Positions 6,340 through 14,321 of a stretch of DNA of 19,719 nucleotides are shown one piece after another; position 1 is the stretch's first letter, and every line of letters begins with the position of its first letter. This DNA comes from GCA-2726865 sp050053595. Lineage in GTDB: Archaea > Thermoproteota > Bathyarchaeia > TCS64. The stretch lies in assembly GCA_050053595.1 (NCBI GenBank), contig JASFTK010000019.1, positions 1 through 19,719 of the forward strand. Reading direction: 5' to 3'. Made by a program: the position numbers and the translations under genes. The notes beneath the pieces were generated by a model that had not been told where the DNA came from, made no database searches, and saw only the letters and a program-made list of their open reading frames with translations.

Positions 6340-7116
6340 TCATAGTCCGCTGAGGCCTATCTTCAGAGCGATTAACTCTACTGCTTTGAATGCGGGGGAG
6401 TCCTCGGGGAGGTCAAGGAGAGGCTTCCCCGTCAAGTTGAAGCTCATCACATTCTGGTCAACTGGTAACAGACCCCCATAGGTCATCCCGATCTCATCGG
6501 CATTCTCCTGGAGGACATCCTCCATCTCGGGGGGGAACCTGTTCCCAACCAGGTAGATATCTTTGACATCGATGTGGACCTCCTCGACCAGCTCCTTCAC
6601 GCGCCGAGCGGTCTCAAACCCCATCTTTGATGGATCTGTGACAACGATCATGGCGTCGACATCCCTGTCTGTCCGGCGGCTGAGGTGCTCAAGCCCGGCC
6701 TCCATATCCAGGAGCGTAACTGTGTAATTCTTGGTGAGCGTGTCCAGTATCCTAGTCAGGATGTTGTTCACGAAGCAGTAGCATCCCTCTCCTTCAGAAC
6801 GCCCCATAGCTAGGAGGTCGAAACGCTCTTCCTCCACAAGAGTCTGGAACACATTCCCCTCCAAGATGTCACTCTTAGAGAGGCTGGGGGAGAGGGCACC
6901 GGCTTCTATCTTGTCCTTGAGCTCCTTCGAGGTTTGGCCCACGGTCCTCGAGAGTTCAAGTCCTAGGACATCCGGGAGGTTGGTGGAGGGGTCTGCGTCA
7001 ACCACCAGGGGGATCTCCTCAGTGTTCTTGATGAGCCATTTCAGGAGTAGGGCTGTAAGTGTAGTCTTACCTGTCCCCCCCTTCCCCGAGATAGAGACTA
7101 CAAATTTTCTTGCCAT
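6340..7116 (-). CDS. CooC-type nickel-insertion ATPase (copy 2, divergent paralogue)
   Basis: The protein has 258 residues. SGKGGTGKTT (10-19) is a deviant Walker A, VVDADPSTNLP is at 38-48, GCYC (111-114) matches the CooC metal-binding cysteine pair, and LLDMEAGLEHLSRRT is the characteristic CooC Walker B/switch segment. It is therefore also a nickel maturation ATPase of the CooC/AcsF group, acting in the cytoplasm on CO dehydrogenase or acetyl-CoA synthase. It follows cdhE by 39 bases. That gap contains a T-rich stretch (7137-7147), and I see no good Shine-Dalgarno before the ATG at 7116, so expression is probably lower than that of the cdh genes. It is followed by copy 1 after 10 bases. 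Which nickel site each copy serves cannot be read from the sequence. Confidence 0.88.
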   Translation of the reverse strand: MARKFVVSISGKGGTGKTTLTALLLKWLIKNTEEIPLVVDADPSTNLPDVLGLELSRTVGQTSKELKDKIEAGALSPSLSKSDILEGNVFQTLVEEERFDLLAMGRSEGEGCYCFVNNILTRILDTLTKNYTVTLLDMEAGLEHLSRRTDRDVDAMIVVTDPSKMGFETARRVKELVEEVHIDVKDIYLVGNRFPPEMEDVLQENADEIGMTYGGLLPVDQNVMSFNLTGKPLLDLPEDSPAFKAVELIALKIGLSGL

Positions 7117-7136
7117 CAGAGAATTACAGACACGAT

Positions 7137-7147
7137 GAAAGAAAAAG
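7137..7147 (-). terminator. T-rich tract between cdhE and the cooC-like genes, possible weak terminator
   Basis: On the coding strand CTTTTTCTTTC begins 8 bases after the cdhE stop codon. Archaeal transcription often ends at such T-rich runs without a hairpin. Partial termination here would reduce synthesis of the maturation ATPases relative to the structural subunits. Read by eye only. Confidence 0.35.
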
Positions 7148-7155
7148 GTTGGGGG

Positions 7156-8568
7156 TTACTCAGGGTTCGGGACCCACTTGTCCTCCAGGAACTTGGCGAC
7201 TCCCGAGGAGTCGAGGGGTCCCACAGAGACGGTCCATCCCGAGAGCTCCTGGATCTCCCCACTCAACCTCGCTGCCCTACCTGGTATCACCAGGTGCCTG
7301 TGCTTCACCAGATCCCCCACCTTGAACTCTGCGAGGGCCTCTGTGATGCTGTCCGCCGTTATCTTCCTCCCCGCTACTGCGCTCTCGACAGAGAGCCCTT
7401 CGCTGTCAACCACCACGAGGTAGCAGTCGATCTTGGCGCTCTCGATGTCCGAGGCGACGGTGTAATAGGTCAGGGCGAAGTTGGTGGTTAGGAGGACGGG
7501 GGACATCTCATCGGGCTCCCCGAAGGAGGCCACCTCAGCCTCAACAGAGACCGGCTTCCTGGGATCGGTGTAGATGTTCTGCCTCAGGAATACCAACGGA
7601 AGCAGAGACCAACCACTCACCCCGTGGACTACTAAGACGTCGGCGAACCTTGTGATGAGGGACGCGGCAAGCATAGCCTCGTTCCACTCGTTGATGACGG
7701 GGTCCTCAGCCTTCTCCGCCCAAGCCGCTATGGGGGCCCCGAGCAGGGGGTATCCGAGGTACTCCTCTTCCTCATTGATGGCGTCCCACCTCAGTATGGT
7801 GAAGTTGTCGATCGTCTGACTCGTCCCCTCATCCCACTGGGTCCCAGGGTCTAGGACAATATCCTCGACACCATACTCCGTCAGGGTCTTGGCGATGCTC
7901 TTGAGGGCGTCCAAATCGAAAGGGGCGGAGGCTACGACAGGGCAATCGTACATCAGGGCGAGATCAGCTATCTCCTTCCAGTTGTCCTTGTTGGCTGCGT
8001 AGATGAGGGGCCTCCTATCTCCCACGGCAGCCAAAGCAGGCTCCATGACAGAGGGGTCGAGGGTACAAAGTAGCAGGGGCTTTTCTGTGAGCTCCGCTGT
8101 CTTCTTGGCGGCAGCCTCAAACTTTGCGGGATCGCCCGAGATAGATCTTAGGGCGATCATGTCGAGGGTGAGTTTCATCCCTATGTACTCGTACTCGAAG
8201 TTATTGGCCACCTTGATCCGGGCCTCGAACTCCTCATCGGGCATCTCGTCGCTGACATCGATAGCTATAGCAGGGAGGTTGAAGTAGGTGAACTCGTGAC
8301 GGTAGAGGACGTACTCCCCGCCGAGGGTTAAGACATTCTCGTCGACGCCTACCTCTACAGCCTTGACCGCAGGTTTGAGCAGCGCCCAGAGATTGTTGTA
8401 GGCCTCGGTATACTTGGGTTCGAGGAGCGGCGGACACTCATTGAGGGTCGCTTCTCTGTTAACGAGCTTCGCTGAAAAGGCCATACAGTTGGTCTCCCCG
8501 CATTCCTTGCAGTTGGTACCAGGGAGCATCTTGTAGACCTCTATCGGGCTCAGTTCCTTTGCTGGCAT
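7156..8568 (-). CDS. cdhE: ACDS gamma subunit: large subunit of the corrinoid iron-sulfur protein
   Basis: CdhE carries the methyl group on a corrinoid between the methylated pterin and the A-cluster of CdhC. The N-terminus has the expected 4Fe-4S motif, with Cys20, Cys23, Cys28 and Cys45 (CxxCxxxxC, 16 residues, C), which reductively activates the cobalt. A TIM-barrel methyltransferase-like domain follows (about 90-310). The C-terminal cobalamin-binding domain ends with VIPGRAARLSGEIQELSGW. I start it at ATG 8568 (470 residues) because a near-perfect GGAGGTG (8575-8581) lies 6 bases before it. A GTG at 8577 would add 3 residues but sits inside that ribosome site. It begins 12 bases after cdhD, whose TAG shares its last G with the ribosome site. 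It pairs with CdhD as a heterodimer. Confidence 0.96.
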   Translation of the reverse strand: MPAKELSPIEVYKMLPGTNCKECGETNCMAFSAKLVNREATLNECPPLLEPKYTEAYNNLWALLKPAVKAVEVGVDENVLTLGGEYVLYRHEFTYFNLPAIAIDVSDEMPDEEFEARIKVANNFEYEYIGMKLTLDMIALRSISGDPAKFEAAAKKTAELTEKPLLLCTLDPSVMEPALAAVGDRRPLIYAANKDNWKEIADLALMYDCPVVASAPFDLDALKSIAKTLTEYGVEDIVLDPGTQWDEGTSQTIDNFTILRWDAINEEEEYLGYPLLGAPIAAWAEKAEDPVINEWNEAMLAASLITRFADVLVVHGVSGWSLLPLVFLRQNIYTDPRKPVSVEAEVASFGEPDEMSPVLLTTNFALTYYTVASDIESAKIDCYLVVVDSEGLSVESAVAGRKITADSITEALAEFKVGDLVKHRHLVIPGRAARLSGEIQELSGWTVSVGPLDSSGVAKFLEDKWVPNPE

Positions 8569-8574
8569 CTCATC

Positions 8575-8581
8575 CACCTCC
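8575..8581 (-). promoter_or_regulatory. Strong Shine-Dalgarno site of cdhE (decides the start)
   Basis: GGAGGTG on the minus strand, 6 bases before ATG 8568. It overlaps the in-frame GTG at 8577-8575 and the last base of the cdhD stop codon, so the ATG is the better start. Confidence 0.75.
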
Positions 8582-9798
8582 TATATCTTGAGCGAGACCC
8601 ACTCCCCCGTCCCCACCGGGCTCTTACCACTCATCAGATTATCAATCAGGGTCCCCATCGCCTTGACAGCTGCGGGGTGCATCATCATGAAGTAATCGAC
8701 CCCAGCCAAGAGAAGAGTCTGCCCTGTGATCGTCTCCCAGATTGGCCCTCTGAGCTCCCGTGGTGCCCACTCGGGCCCCATCTTCATCCAGGCCTCCCTT
8801 GCAGCCCAAGCATTTGTAGTGCCTGAGGATATCGGGTGGTTGAGCTCGGGGTCCCCTCTCAGGGCAGCCAGCCTCGACCTCTCCATAACGGTGAATGCGT
8901 AGTCGAGGCCGTATCCCAGGGCTGCTGTGGTCGTGTCGATGATGATGTCCTCCTTGGGGAGATAGTCGTATAGTTTCCGGTTAAGCTCCCGGGCTTTGTT
9001 GACGTCCATTGAGGTGAAAGCTATCACCGCATGGCCATTGTCCTTGACCAGCCTCGCAGTGGCTTCGATATCCATGTCGAGGGTGACGGAGTTGAACAGT
9101 ATCCTCTCTCCGGCTGTAGCATCGGCGATGACCTTGAAGACCGTTAAGTCTTTTTCTGGATCGCCACAACCACCTACGGCTATGGGTACATCGACTGCCT
9201 GCAAGACCTCCTCGACGGTATTAAGCGCGGCTTTAGGCGGGGCGTCCTCTATGAGGGGGTCAATAGTGAGGAGGTGAAGGTTGATCATCTCGGCGTCAAA
9301 CTTTTCAACGCAAAGTTTAGCCCACTCCCCTGGGTCGTCAACGACTTCCCTGATGTGCATCTTGACTGCCTTAGCCAGGGGCACCTTACCCCAGTCAAAG
9401 ACATCCATCGCGATGACCGGTCTGTGAGGAATCTGTGTCTGGAAGTTGTAGAACGCAGGGGCGGACTCCCCTCCGATTACGAAAGACCTGCCCCTAGAGC
9501 CGCCGTCCGCCTTAGTAGCGCCTAATCTAACCTCAACAATCTTCCCTGGATATTCCTCGATAGGTATACCGACCTCTGCCTCCAATAGAGCAGTGGGCTT
9601 GGGCTCTGTAGGTTGGAGGCTTGTAGGGGCAGCGGTGGGGGATGCTCCCATAACCATACCCGGGGTGAGCCTCAGTTCCAGCTCGTCGAAGTTGATCTCG
9701 ACATCGTCGAACTCAATCTGCTGAAACTTGGCGAGGGCTTCCAAGATATCGAGGCTCAGAGGGAGCTTTTCCTTCTTCTTCTCGGTCAGTTGCCTCAC
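8581..9798 (-). CDS. cdhD: ACDS delta subunit: small subunit of the corrinoid iron-sulfur protein
   Basis: This 405-residue protein is the TIM-barrel partner of CdhE in the corrinoid protein that receives the methyl group from tetrahydropterin. A short N-terminal domain (1-46) is joined by a Pro/Ala/Thr-rich linker (about 50-70) to the barrel (GKIVEVRLGATKADGG, then VGGCGDPEKD, IIIDTTTAALGYGLDY and SSGTTNAWAAREAW), as in archaeal CdhD. The start is uncertain. GTG 9798 overlaps the cdhC stop (GTGA) but also lies within the GGGAGGTGA ribosome site. The in-frame CTG at 9789 has ideal spacing (5 bases) and would remove 3 residues. The first ATG, near residue 48, is too far in. It is translationally coupled to cdhC and 12 bases ahead of cdhE. 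Confidence 0.95.
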   Translation of the reverse strand: MRQLTEKKKEKLPLSLDILEALAKFQQIEFDDVEINFDELELRLTPGMVMGASPTAAPTSLQPTEPKPTALLEAEVGIPIEEYPGKIVEVRLGATKADGGSRGRSFVIGGESAPAFYNFQTQIPHRPVIAMDVFDWGKVPLAKAVKMHIREVVDDPGEWAKLCVEKFDAEMINLHLLTIDPLIEDAPPKAALNTVEEVLQAVDVPIAVGGCGDPEKDLTVFKVIADATAGERILFNSVTLDMDIEATARLVKDNGHAVIAFTSMDVNKARELNRKLYDYLPKEDIIIDTTTAALGYGLDYAFTVMERSRLAALRGDPELNHPISSGTTNAWAAREAWMKMGPEWAPRELRGPIWETITGQTLLLAGVDYFMMMHPAAVKAMGTLIDNLMSGKSPVGTGEWVSLKI

Positions 9799-11180
9799 CT
9801 CCCAGACTCGGCCTTGATTATCATCTTCTCCGCTTTGATCTTGGCGTTCTTCAGTATTATCCTGAAGCCCATCCCCGATGGGACGCCTTGGATGGCCGAA
9901 GCGGGCATCTCGAGGGTCGGGACTGCGATTTCACCTTCTTCAGGGGGTTCTTCAATGGCTTCGGGCATCCTCTCGACAATGGGGTGCTCCTTCTCCCTAA
10001 GCCAGGCCTTGAGTTCATCGAGGTCGGAGACGTCGTTCTCCGTGGCGATCTTGTTGACGATCTCGGGGGGGATAAAGTCGCTAATCCGGTCCTTTATCTC
10101 TTTTGGCATCCAGACGACCCTGTCCCAGCCGCCGTCGGCCACCATGAACTTTGGACTCCTCATGTACTCGATGGAGAGACCGTGGAAGCCGTCGACCTGC
10201 CGCCCGCCGGCTGTGAGGTCTGAGATCGTGACGAAGTTGAGTCCGTTAACGGTCTCGCCCTTGAAGTTGCGGTGGACCACGCCGAAGGCGTCGACCTCAG
10301 GGATGTAGAAGGCGCAGCCTTCGAAACAGCCGCAGCTGGTGTGGGGGTAACCGAAAGCGGTGTAGAGCTGCACCCTCTCTATCTCCCCGAGGGACTTATC
10401 CTTGATGACCTCGTTGACTCCCTCGTATTCCCCCGTCAAAGGGTCGATGATCTCTCCTTTGGGGATCTCGAAGACTGGCCCTTTTGGGTCGACCTTGGCG
10501 GTGGCCCTCCCGTCGAACCAGCTGATAGCGCCACAGTTGGCGTACCTCTGAGGGGTGATTACGCAGAGGTGAGTGGGGGCGAAGCTCTGGCAGAGGCTGC
10601 ATCCATAGAAGACATCGACGTCGTCGTCGTGCATCCCTCTGGCCCGGGCGTCCCTCTCCTCGTAGATCTCCATGGACTTCTCGTACCAACTCTGAACCTT
10701 CTCAGGGTCGGTCATGAATGTGAGCTGGATCTTCTCTATGAAAGACATCTCTGTCTTGTAAAGGCGCTTGAGGACCTCGCCCATATGGTTAAAACTGCTG
10801 AACCCTTTGTCAAAGGACTTCTTGCTGAGCCTCATCTGGATATCGTATCTCTGGTTGAGGTGCATGAAGCCCTCGATGAAGTTACAGTACTCGTGGATCC
10901 GGCGCTCGATGACCCCCTCGAGGTCTTTCTCGATCTCCTCCCCAGCGACCTCGATGATGAGGCCGAAGGGGGTGTTGGTCCTCTCAGGTAGCTCGGGGAT
11001 GTCCTTCCCTATGATGGTGATCTTGCCATCCTCGATCTCATCCATCTCCCTGGCCTGTACCAACTCGAACTTGTACTCCTCTCTGGGACCTCCCAGTTCT
11101 ATCCTCATATCCCGGCCTCGGATCCTCTCTCCTTCGTAGATGATCCCAACATCTACCGGGATATCCTCGAACATCGACAT
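9795..11180 (-). CDS. cdhC: ACDS beta subunit: acetyl-CoA synthase carrying the A-cluster
   Basis: CdhC joins CO, a methyl group and coenzyme A at the Ni-Ni-[4Fe-4S] A-cluster, or does the reverse. Cys194, Cys197, Cys206 and Cys216 have exactly the spacing (3, 12, 22) of the four cubane cysteines of bacterial acetyl-CoA synthase. Cys283-Gly-Cys285 is the CGC that holds the distal nickel. The 461 residues correspond to the archaeal short form, lacking the bacterial N-terminal CODH-binding region. An acidic, Pro-rich linker (about 398-420) precedes the conserved C-terminal GFRIILKNAKIKAEKMIIK tail. The start is ATG 11180, with GAGGAGGA 9-16 bases upstream inside the end of cdhB and one base between the cdhB stop and this start. 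Another ATG is at 11174. The stop overlaps the cdhD start. Substrate CO comes from CdhA. Confidence 0.97.
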   Translation of the reverse strand: MSMFEDIPVDVGIIYEGERIRGRDMRIELGGPREEYKFELVQAREMDEIEDGKITIIGKDIPELPERTNTPFGLIIEVAGEEIEKDLEGVIERRIHEYCNFIEGFMHLNQRYDIQMRLSKKSFDKGFSSFNHMGEVLKRLYKTEMSFIEKIQLTFMTDPEKVQSWYEKSMEIYEERDARARGMHDDDVDVFYGCSLCQSFAPTHLCVITPQRYANCGAISWFDGRATAKVDPKGPVFEIPKGEIIDPLTGEYEGVNEVIKDKSLGEIERVQLYTAFGYPHTSCGCFEGCAFYIPEVDAFGVVHRNFKGETVNGLNFVTISDLTAGGRQVDGFHGLSIEYMRSPKFMVADGGWDRVVWMPKEIKDRISDFIPPEIVNKIATENDVSDLDELKAWLREKEHPIVERMPEAIEEPPEEGEIAVPTLEMPASAIQGVPSGMGFRIILKNAKIKAEKMIIKAESGR

Positions 11181-11181
11181 C

Positions 11182-11730
11182 TTACATTTCCTCCTCTAAG
11201 ATTGATACCACTTTATCTAAAACTTCCTTCCACTCTTCCTCCCGGATCGTCCCCACGCTCCAGCGAGCGTTGGGCTGGTATGTCCGGTCCAGTGACAACG
11301 TGGTCAGGTCCATCGCAAAACTTTTCAGGCCGTTCAGCACCAGCCACTCCAAGTAGTAAGGTAACCCTACAAAGACGACCAGGTCATACTGTCCTTCTCC
11401 ATCGAACCCAACCCAATCGGGATCCCTCAGCCGATCCCCGATGTTCATGAGAGGCATGCTAAACACACCTTCGACTCCCCTATCCCTGAATTCCTTAACG
11501 ATGTGACCAGTGGCTACAACACTGAATTTCGCATTTTTCAGTAGACGGGTAGCCGTGTCTATCAGATCTCCGTCCTTTGTCTCGATGTTTACAGAGTCGG
11601 AGCCCAAGACCAAGAGGGGATTCTTGGCCCTCTTGATCAGAGAAGCTGCTACCTCGGGTTTAGGGATTATTAAGGCCTTCTTAGGACCGGCGATCTCTGC
11701 GGTCTGGCCCAGTGTCATCTTGGCCGACAT
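11182..11730 (-). CDS. cdhB: ACDS epsilon subunit of the CO dehydrogenase component
   Basis: This 182-residue small subunit is found only in archaeal CO dehydrogenase, where it binds CdhA as an alpha2epsilon2 complex and has a DHS-like NAD/FAD-binding fold; it probably helps electron transfer or stabilises the complex. Markers are KNPLLVLGSDSVNIE (near 36-50), VVATGHIVKEF, and YDLVVFVGLPYYLEWLVLNGLK toward the C-terminus. The start ATG 11730 shares its A with the cdhA stop (TGATG). AGGAGGCGATC (11734-11744), differing in one base from the ideal complement of the 16S rRNA tail, lies inside the end of cdhA. Coupling to cdhA fits equal production of the two partners. Confidence 0.95.
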   Translation of the reverse strand: MSAKMTLGQTAEIAGPKKALIIPKPEVAASLIKRAKNPLLVLGSDSVNIETKDGDLIDTATRLLKNAKFSVVATGHIVKEFRDRGVEGVFSMPLMNIGDRLRDPDWVGFDGEGQYDLVVFVGLPYYLEWLVLNGLKSFAMDLTTLSLDRTYQPNARWSVGTIREEEWKEVLDKVVSILEEEM

Positions 11731-14072
11731 CAGGATCGCCTCCTTATCATCCTATCAAGGAGGGTCGGGTCTGGGCTAGCGATCTTGTCTTCCTCCCAGC
11801 CCTTATCCTCCAATAACTTCATGATCTCATCCATCATGGTGAAAGGGATGTCGGCTTTCCTCCTTACGTAGAGATGGAGGTCGTCTGGCATCGAACCATA
11901 GTGGCGCTTGTGGAGGTCAATATAGTGTGTGAGCTTCACCGCTCTCCCTTTGCCGGTGTCGTTGGGGCGCATCGCCAGCTTTGCGATCAATACCATGGCC
12001 TCCTCCACTGTCTCAGCGGCGTAGAAAAGGTGCTCTGGCGCAGGGCCCACGTAGACCTCTTCCCCGTCCCTCGCATTATAGACCATCCAGTCCTCCTCCT
12101 TGTCTTTCCGACCCAGTAGCATCCTCCGGTACTTAGAACCATGAGGTCCCACTACAACAGGGATCCCCAGCCTCCAACAGCCCGCGGCTATACTGGCAGC
12201 CTTCTGGGACATCGCACCCCAAGCAACGCCGACAGCACCGACCCGGTTATAGATATAATCGGCAATCTCCTCATAGTTCCCCCTGAGGTTTCTCTTAGCA
12301 AAGATATTTGCGATCTTTATCGCGGCTCCCGTTATGTGGCTGTTGGCGACACAGCTACCGACATTGACAAGGCCTCCAGCATCGAAGTATCCAGGGTATT
12401 TCTCATAGAGGTTGAGTCCCTCCTCATCCCGGGTCATGGCGATGTTCATCGCCGAACACCCAGACGCCATCACGATGAACCGACGCTTCAAGAATTCTTC
12501 GGTGATACGGGCCACATCGTCGCCCCCAGCAGGATAGTTGGCGCATCCGACCATGGCAACAACTCCCGGAATCTCCCCGAAAACAATGGGCTGGCCTACC
12601 TCCCTGATCTCGATATCTTGGATGGCACCACGTCCCACCCTCATCGGGTAGGTCTCAGTAGCGATCTCGTCCTGGTTTGCCTTTGTGATCATGGAGATGA
12701 TAGGCAGATCAACGGGGCAGGCGCTCTCACAGCGACCGCAGCCCACGCAAAGATCGTATAGATCAGCCAAGGGTTTATAGTCGCCCTCTTTGGCGATCTG
12801 GATCGCCTCAGCTATTGGTAGATTGTTGGGACATGCCCTCACACACTCTAGGCAGTTCCTGCAATCAGCCGCCAGCTCTGAGAGTTCCTCAAGGTCGAAG
12901 GACTTGTCTCCCCTCCTCTTCCTTATCCCGATTGCGGTCTTGACGCTGACCTCCCCAACTTTATTGGGGTCTAGGATGAGGGCGCCATCTGCATTCCCTG
13001 TTAGGAGATCGCTCAATATAGCCTCAGGGTCGTCGTCTGTCCTGTCCACGAGGCCAAGACAGCTCTTCTCACTTGTCGCGATGACGGGAACTCCAATCTT
13101 CTTCGCCTCGATGACCACGTCGGTCCTGAGGCACTGTTCGTCGACGACAATGAGGTCAGGGATGCCCGCTTTGATGAACCTTAGTTGCCAGGAGATAGGC
13201 CCTATGACCTTTGAACGTTTGTCGTAGCGGCTCATATCGTGGGCCGTGCAGCACAGGCCTCCAATCTCAACTTCACCGAAGAGGTTGTTCTCCATCATGT
13301 AATCAATGATGTCGATGCTGGGGAGGACGTTATGGCCGATGCACATGATCACCGGTTTTGTGACATCGATAGACCCATAGCCCAACTCCGTCAAGGGTGC
13401 CTCAGGATCGCCCTTGGGCAGATCTAGGGTGGCAATCTGTGAGAGGTCGGCCACCTCCATGGCGACGTGATCCACCATCCCAGCGTGGAATGCCTTGGAC
13501 TCAAAATCGATGTTATCTCCCTCTTGGCCCGTGTGGGTAGCTGCGACTAGCTGGACCAATTGAGTCTCGACATAGTCCAAGGCGTCCTCTAGATCTCTCA
13601 GGGTCTTTGGTCTGATACCGCAGACTAAGCGGATGTGGGGGGCTTCTACTCCCGTGTTGACCGCCACTTCCAGAGGTGCATCTCGCCCGTATTCCTCTAT
13701 CAGGTTCTCAAGCATGTGCCGCGCATGAGCGGTATGGGTGGAAGCCCCGATACAACATGCTATAAGGACTATCCGGGACTGCTGCCCGGCCATATCGATC
13801 CCGCAGGCCCCTCTTTTATCGCCAGTGAGATCGCACTTACCGAAGGTGCAGAGGCAGCAGAGGTCGCAGAAAGGCATATAGAAAGGCTTGTAGCGGTCCA
13901 GCAACTTCCTATCCCAACTACGGAGGGTTCCGACCCCCGGGAAGGGCGTGGGTCCCAAGGGCTCTTCCCAATCCTCCTCGTAGATCCTCCCAACCTCAAT
14001 CTCTAGGCCCTTAAAAGTGCCTAGAGCTGAGGCTAATTCATCAACTTTAAGCTTTAGATCTTTCTTTGACAT
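11730..14072 (-). CDS. cdhA: ACDS alpha subunit: nickel CO dehydrogenase
   Basis: This 780-residue subunit interconverts CO2 and CO at the Ni-Fe-S C-cluster. Cys69, Cys72, Cys73, Cys75, Cys80 and Cys90 (CDLCCLCTFGKCDLTG region) supply the B and D clusters. C-cluster ligand candidates are His247 in CIGHNVLP, Cys275 or Cys274 in GLCCTAHD, Cys314, Cys510 in VGCANYP, Cys539 in SGCSAMN and Cys574 in VGSCVANSH. Two extra ferredoxin motifs (Cys404/407/410/414 and Cys442/445/448/452) are the E and F clusters that distinguish archaeal CdhA from bacterial CooS. The length fits the archaeal family. I choose ATG 14072; a TTG at 14081 would add 3 residues. It is the first gene of the operon and overlaps cdhB by one base (TGATG). 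Ferredoxin is the usual electron partner; no dedicated one is encoded here. Confidence 0.97.
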   Translation of the reverse strand: MSKKDLKLKVDELASALGTFKGLEIEVGRIYEEDWEEPLGPTPFPGVGTLRSWDRKLLDRYKPFYMPFCDLCCLCTFGKCDLTGDKRGACGIDMAGQQSRIVLIACCIGASTHTAHARHMLENLIEEYGRDAPLEVAVNTGVEAPHIRLVCGIRPKTLRDLEDALDYVETQLVQLVAATHTGQEGDNIDFESKAFHAGMVDHVAMEVADLSQIATLDLPKGDPEAPLTELGYGSIDVTKPVIMCIGHNVLPSIDIIDYMMENNLFGEVEIGGLCCTAHDMSRYDKRSKVIGPISWQLRFIKAGIPDLIVVDEQCLRTDVVIEAKKIGVPVIATSEKSCLGLVDRTDDDPEAILSDLLTGNADGALILDPNKVGEVSVKTAIGIRKRRGDKSFDLEELSELAADCRNCLECVRACPNNLPIAEAIQIAKEGDYKPLADLYDLCVGCGRCESACPVDLPIISMITKANQDEIATETYPMRVGRGAIQDIEIREVGQPIVFGEIPGVVAMVGCANYPAGGDDVARITEEFLKRRFIVMASGCSAMNIAMTRDEEGLNLYEKYPGYFDAGGLVNVGSCVANSHITGAAIKIANIFAKRNLRGNYEEIADYIYNRVGAVGVAWGAMSQKAASIAAGCWRLGIPVVVGPHGSKYRRMLLGRKDKEEDWMVYNARDGEEVYVGPAPEHLFYAAETVEEAMVLIAKLAMRPNDTGKGRAVKLTHYIDLHKRHYGSMPDDLHLYVRRKADIPFTMMDEIMKLLEDKGWEEDKIASPDPTLLDRMIRRRS
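11734..11744 (-). promoter_or_regulatory. Near-ideal Shine-Dalgarno site of cdhB
   Basis: AGGAGGCGATC on the minus strand matches AGGAGGTGATC at all but one base and ends 3 bases before ATG 11730 (8 bases from the GGAGG core). It lies within the cdhA coding end and supports high, coupled translation. Confidence 0.7.
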
Positions 14073-14094
14073 GCCGTACAACCACTATTAGATC

Positions 14095-14130
14095 TTTAAA
14101 ACCCTCAATTCACCTATAATAAACCTTTTC
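14095..14130 (-). promoter_or_regulatory. Promoter region of the cdh operon with two TATA-like boxes
   Basis: On the minus strand GAAAAGGTTTATTATA (14115-14130) has a BRE-like purine part and a TATA-like part centred near 14119, predicting a transcript start near 14093 and a leader of about 21 bases to ATG 14072. A second candidate, TTTTAAA near 14096-14102, is centred about 26 bases before that ATG and would give a leaderless mRNA. I see no clear Shine-Dalgarno before ATG 14072, which is compatible with leaderless initiation. Confidence 0.5.
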
Positions 14131-14244
14131 TGGCCGAAATAATGTGAAACCAAAGGTACTTCCTGCAGATAAACGTCAGGGTAAATCCCGTGAATAATGT
14201 TTTTCGGGGCTGCGTAACCCTCGACTAATCGTTTATGGATTGGA

Positions 14245-14258
14245 CTTTTCGAGAAAAG
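14245..14258. repeat. Short palindrome in the cdhA-gltX divergent promoter region
   Basis: CTTTTC-GA-GAAAAG, 6-bp arms around a 2-base centre, about 20 bases upstream of the gltX TATA-like box. A weaker relative, TTTC-TGGCC-GAAA (about 14127-14139), abuts the BRE of the cdh promoter. The 249-base spacer (14073-14321) otherwise holds AT-rich promoter sequence and no gene I can support. Confidence 0.35.
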
Positions 14259-14276
14259 AATAATAGCGGTCCTATG

Positions 14277-14283
14277 TTTTAAA
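14277..14283 (+). promoter_or_regulatory. TATA-like box of gltX
   Basis: TTTTAAA is centred about 42 bases before ATG 14322 and predicts a transcript start near 14306, leaving a leader of about 16 bases with AGAGGA just before the start codon. Confidence 0.45.
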
Positions 14284-14321
14284 GGGTCGTAAACAGAGGA
14301 GTTCACAGAGAGCAGAGGACT

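Noticed and set aside
9613..10991. Two long open frames antisense to cdhD and cdhC.
   Set aside because: They mirror the high-GC codon positions of the cdh genes, whose cysteine motifs prove the other strand is coding.
14088..14306. A 72-codon open frame on the minus strand between cdhA and gltX.
   Set aside because: It is AT-rich, has no ribosome site, lies across both divergent promoters and its product resembles nothing I know; it is best read as promoter sequence.
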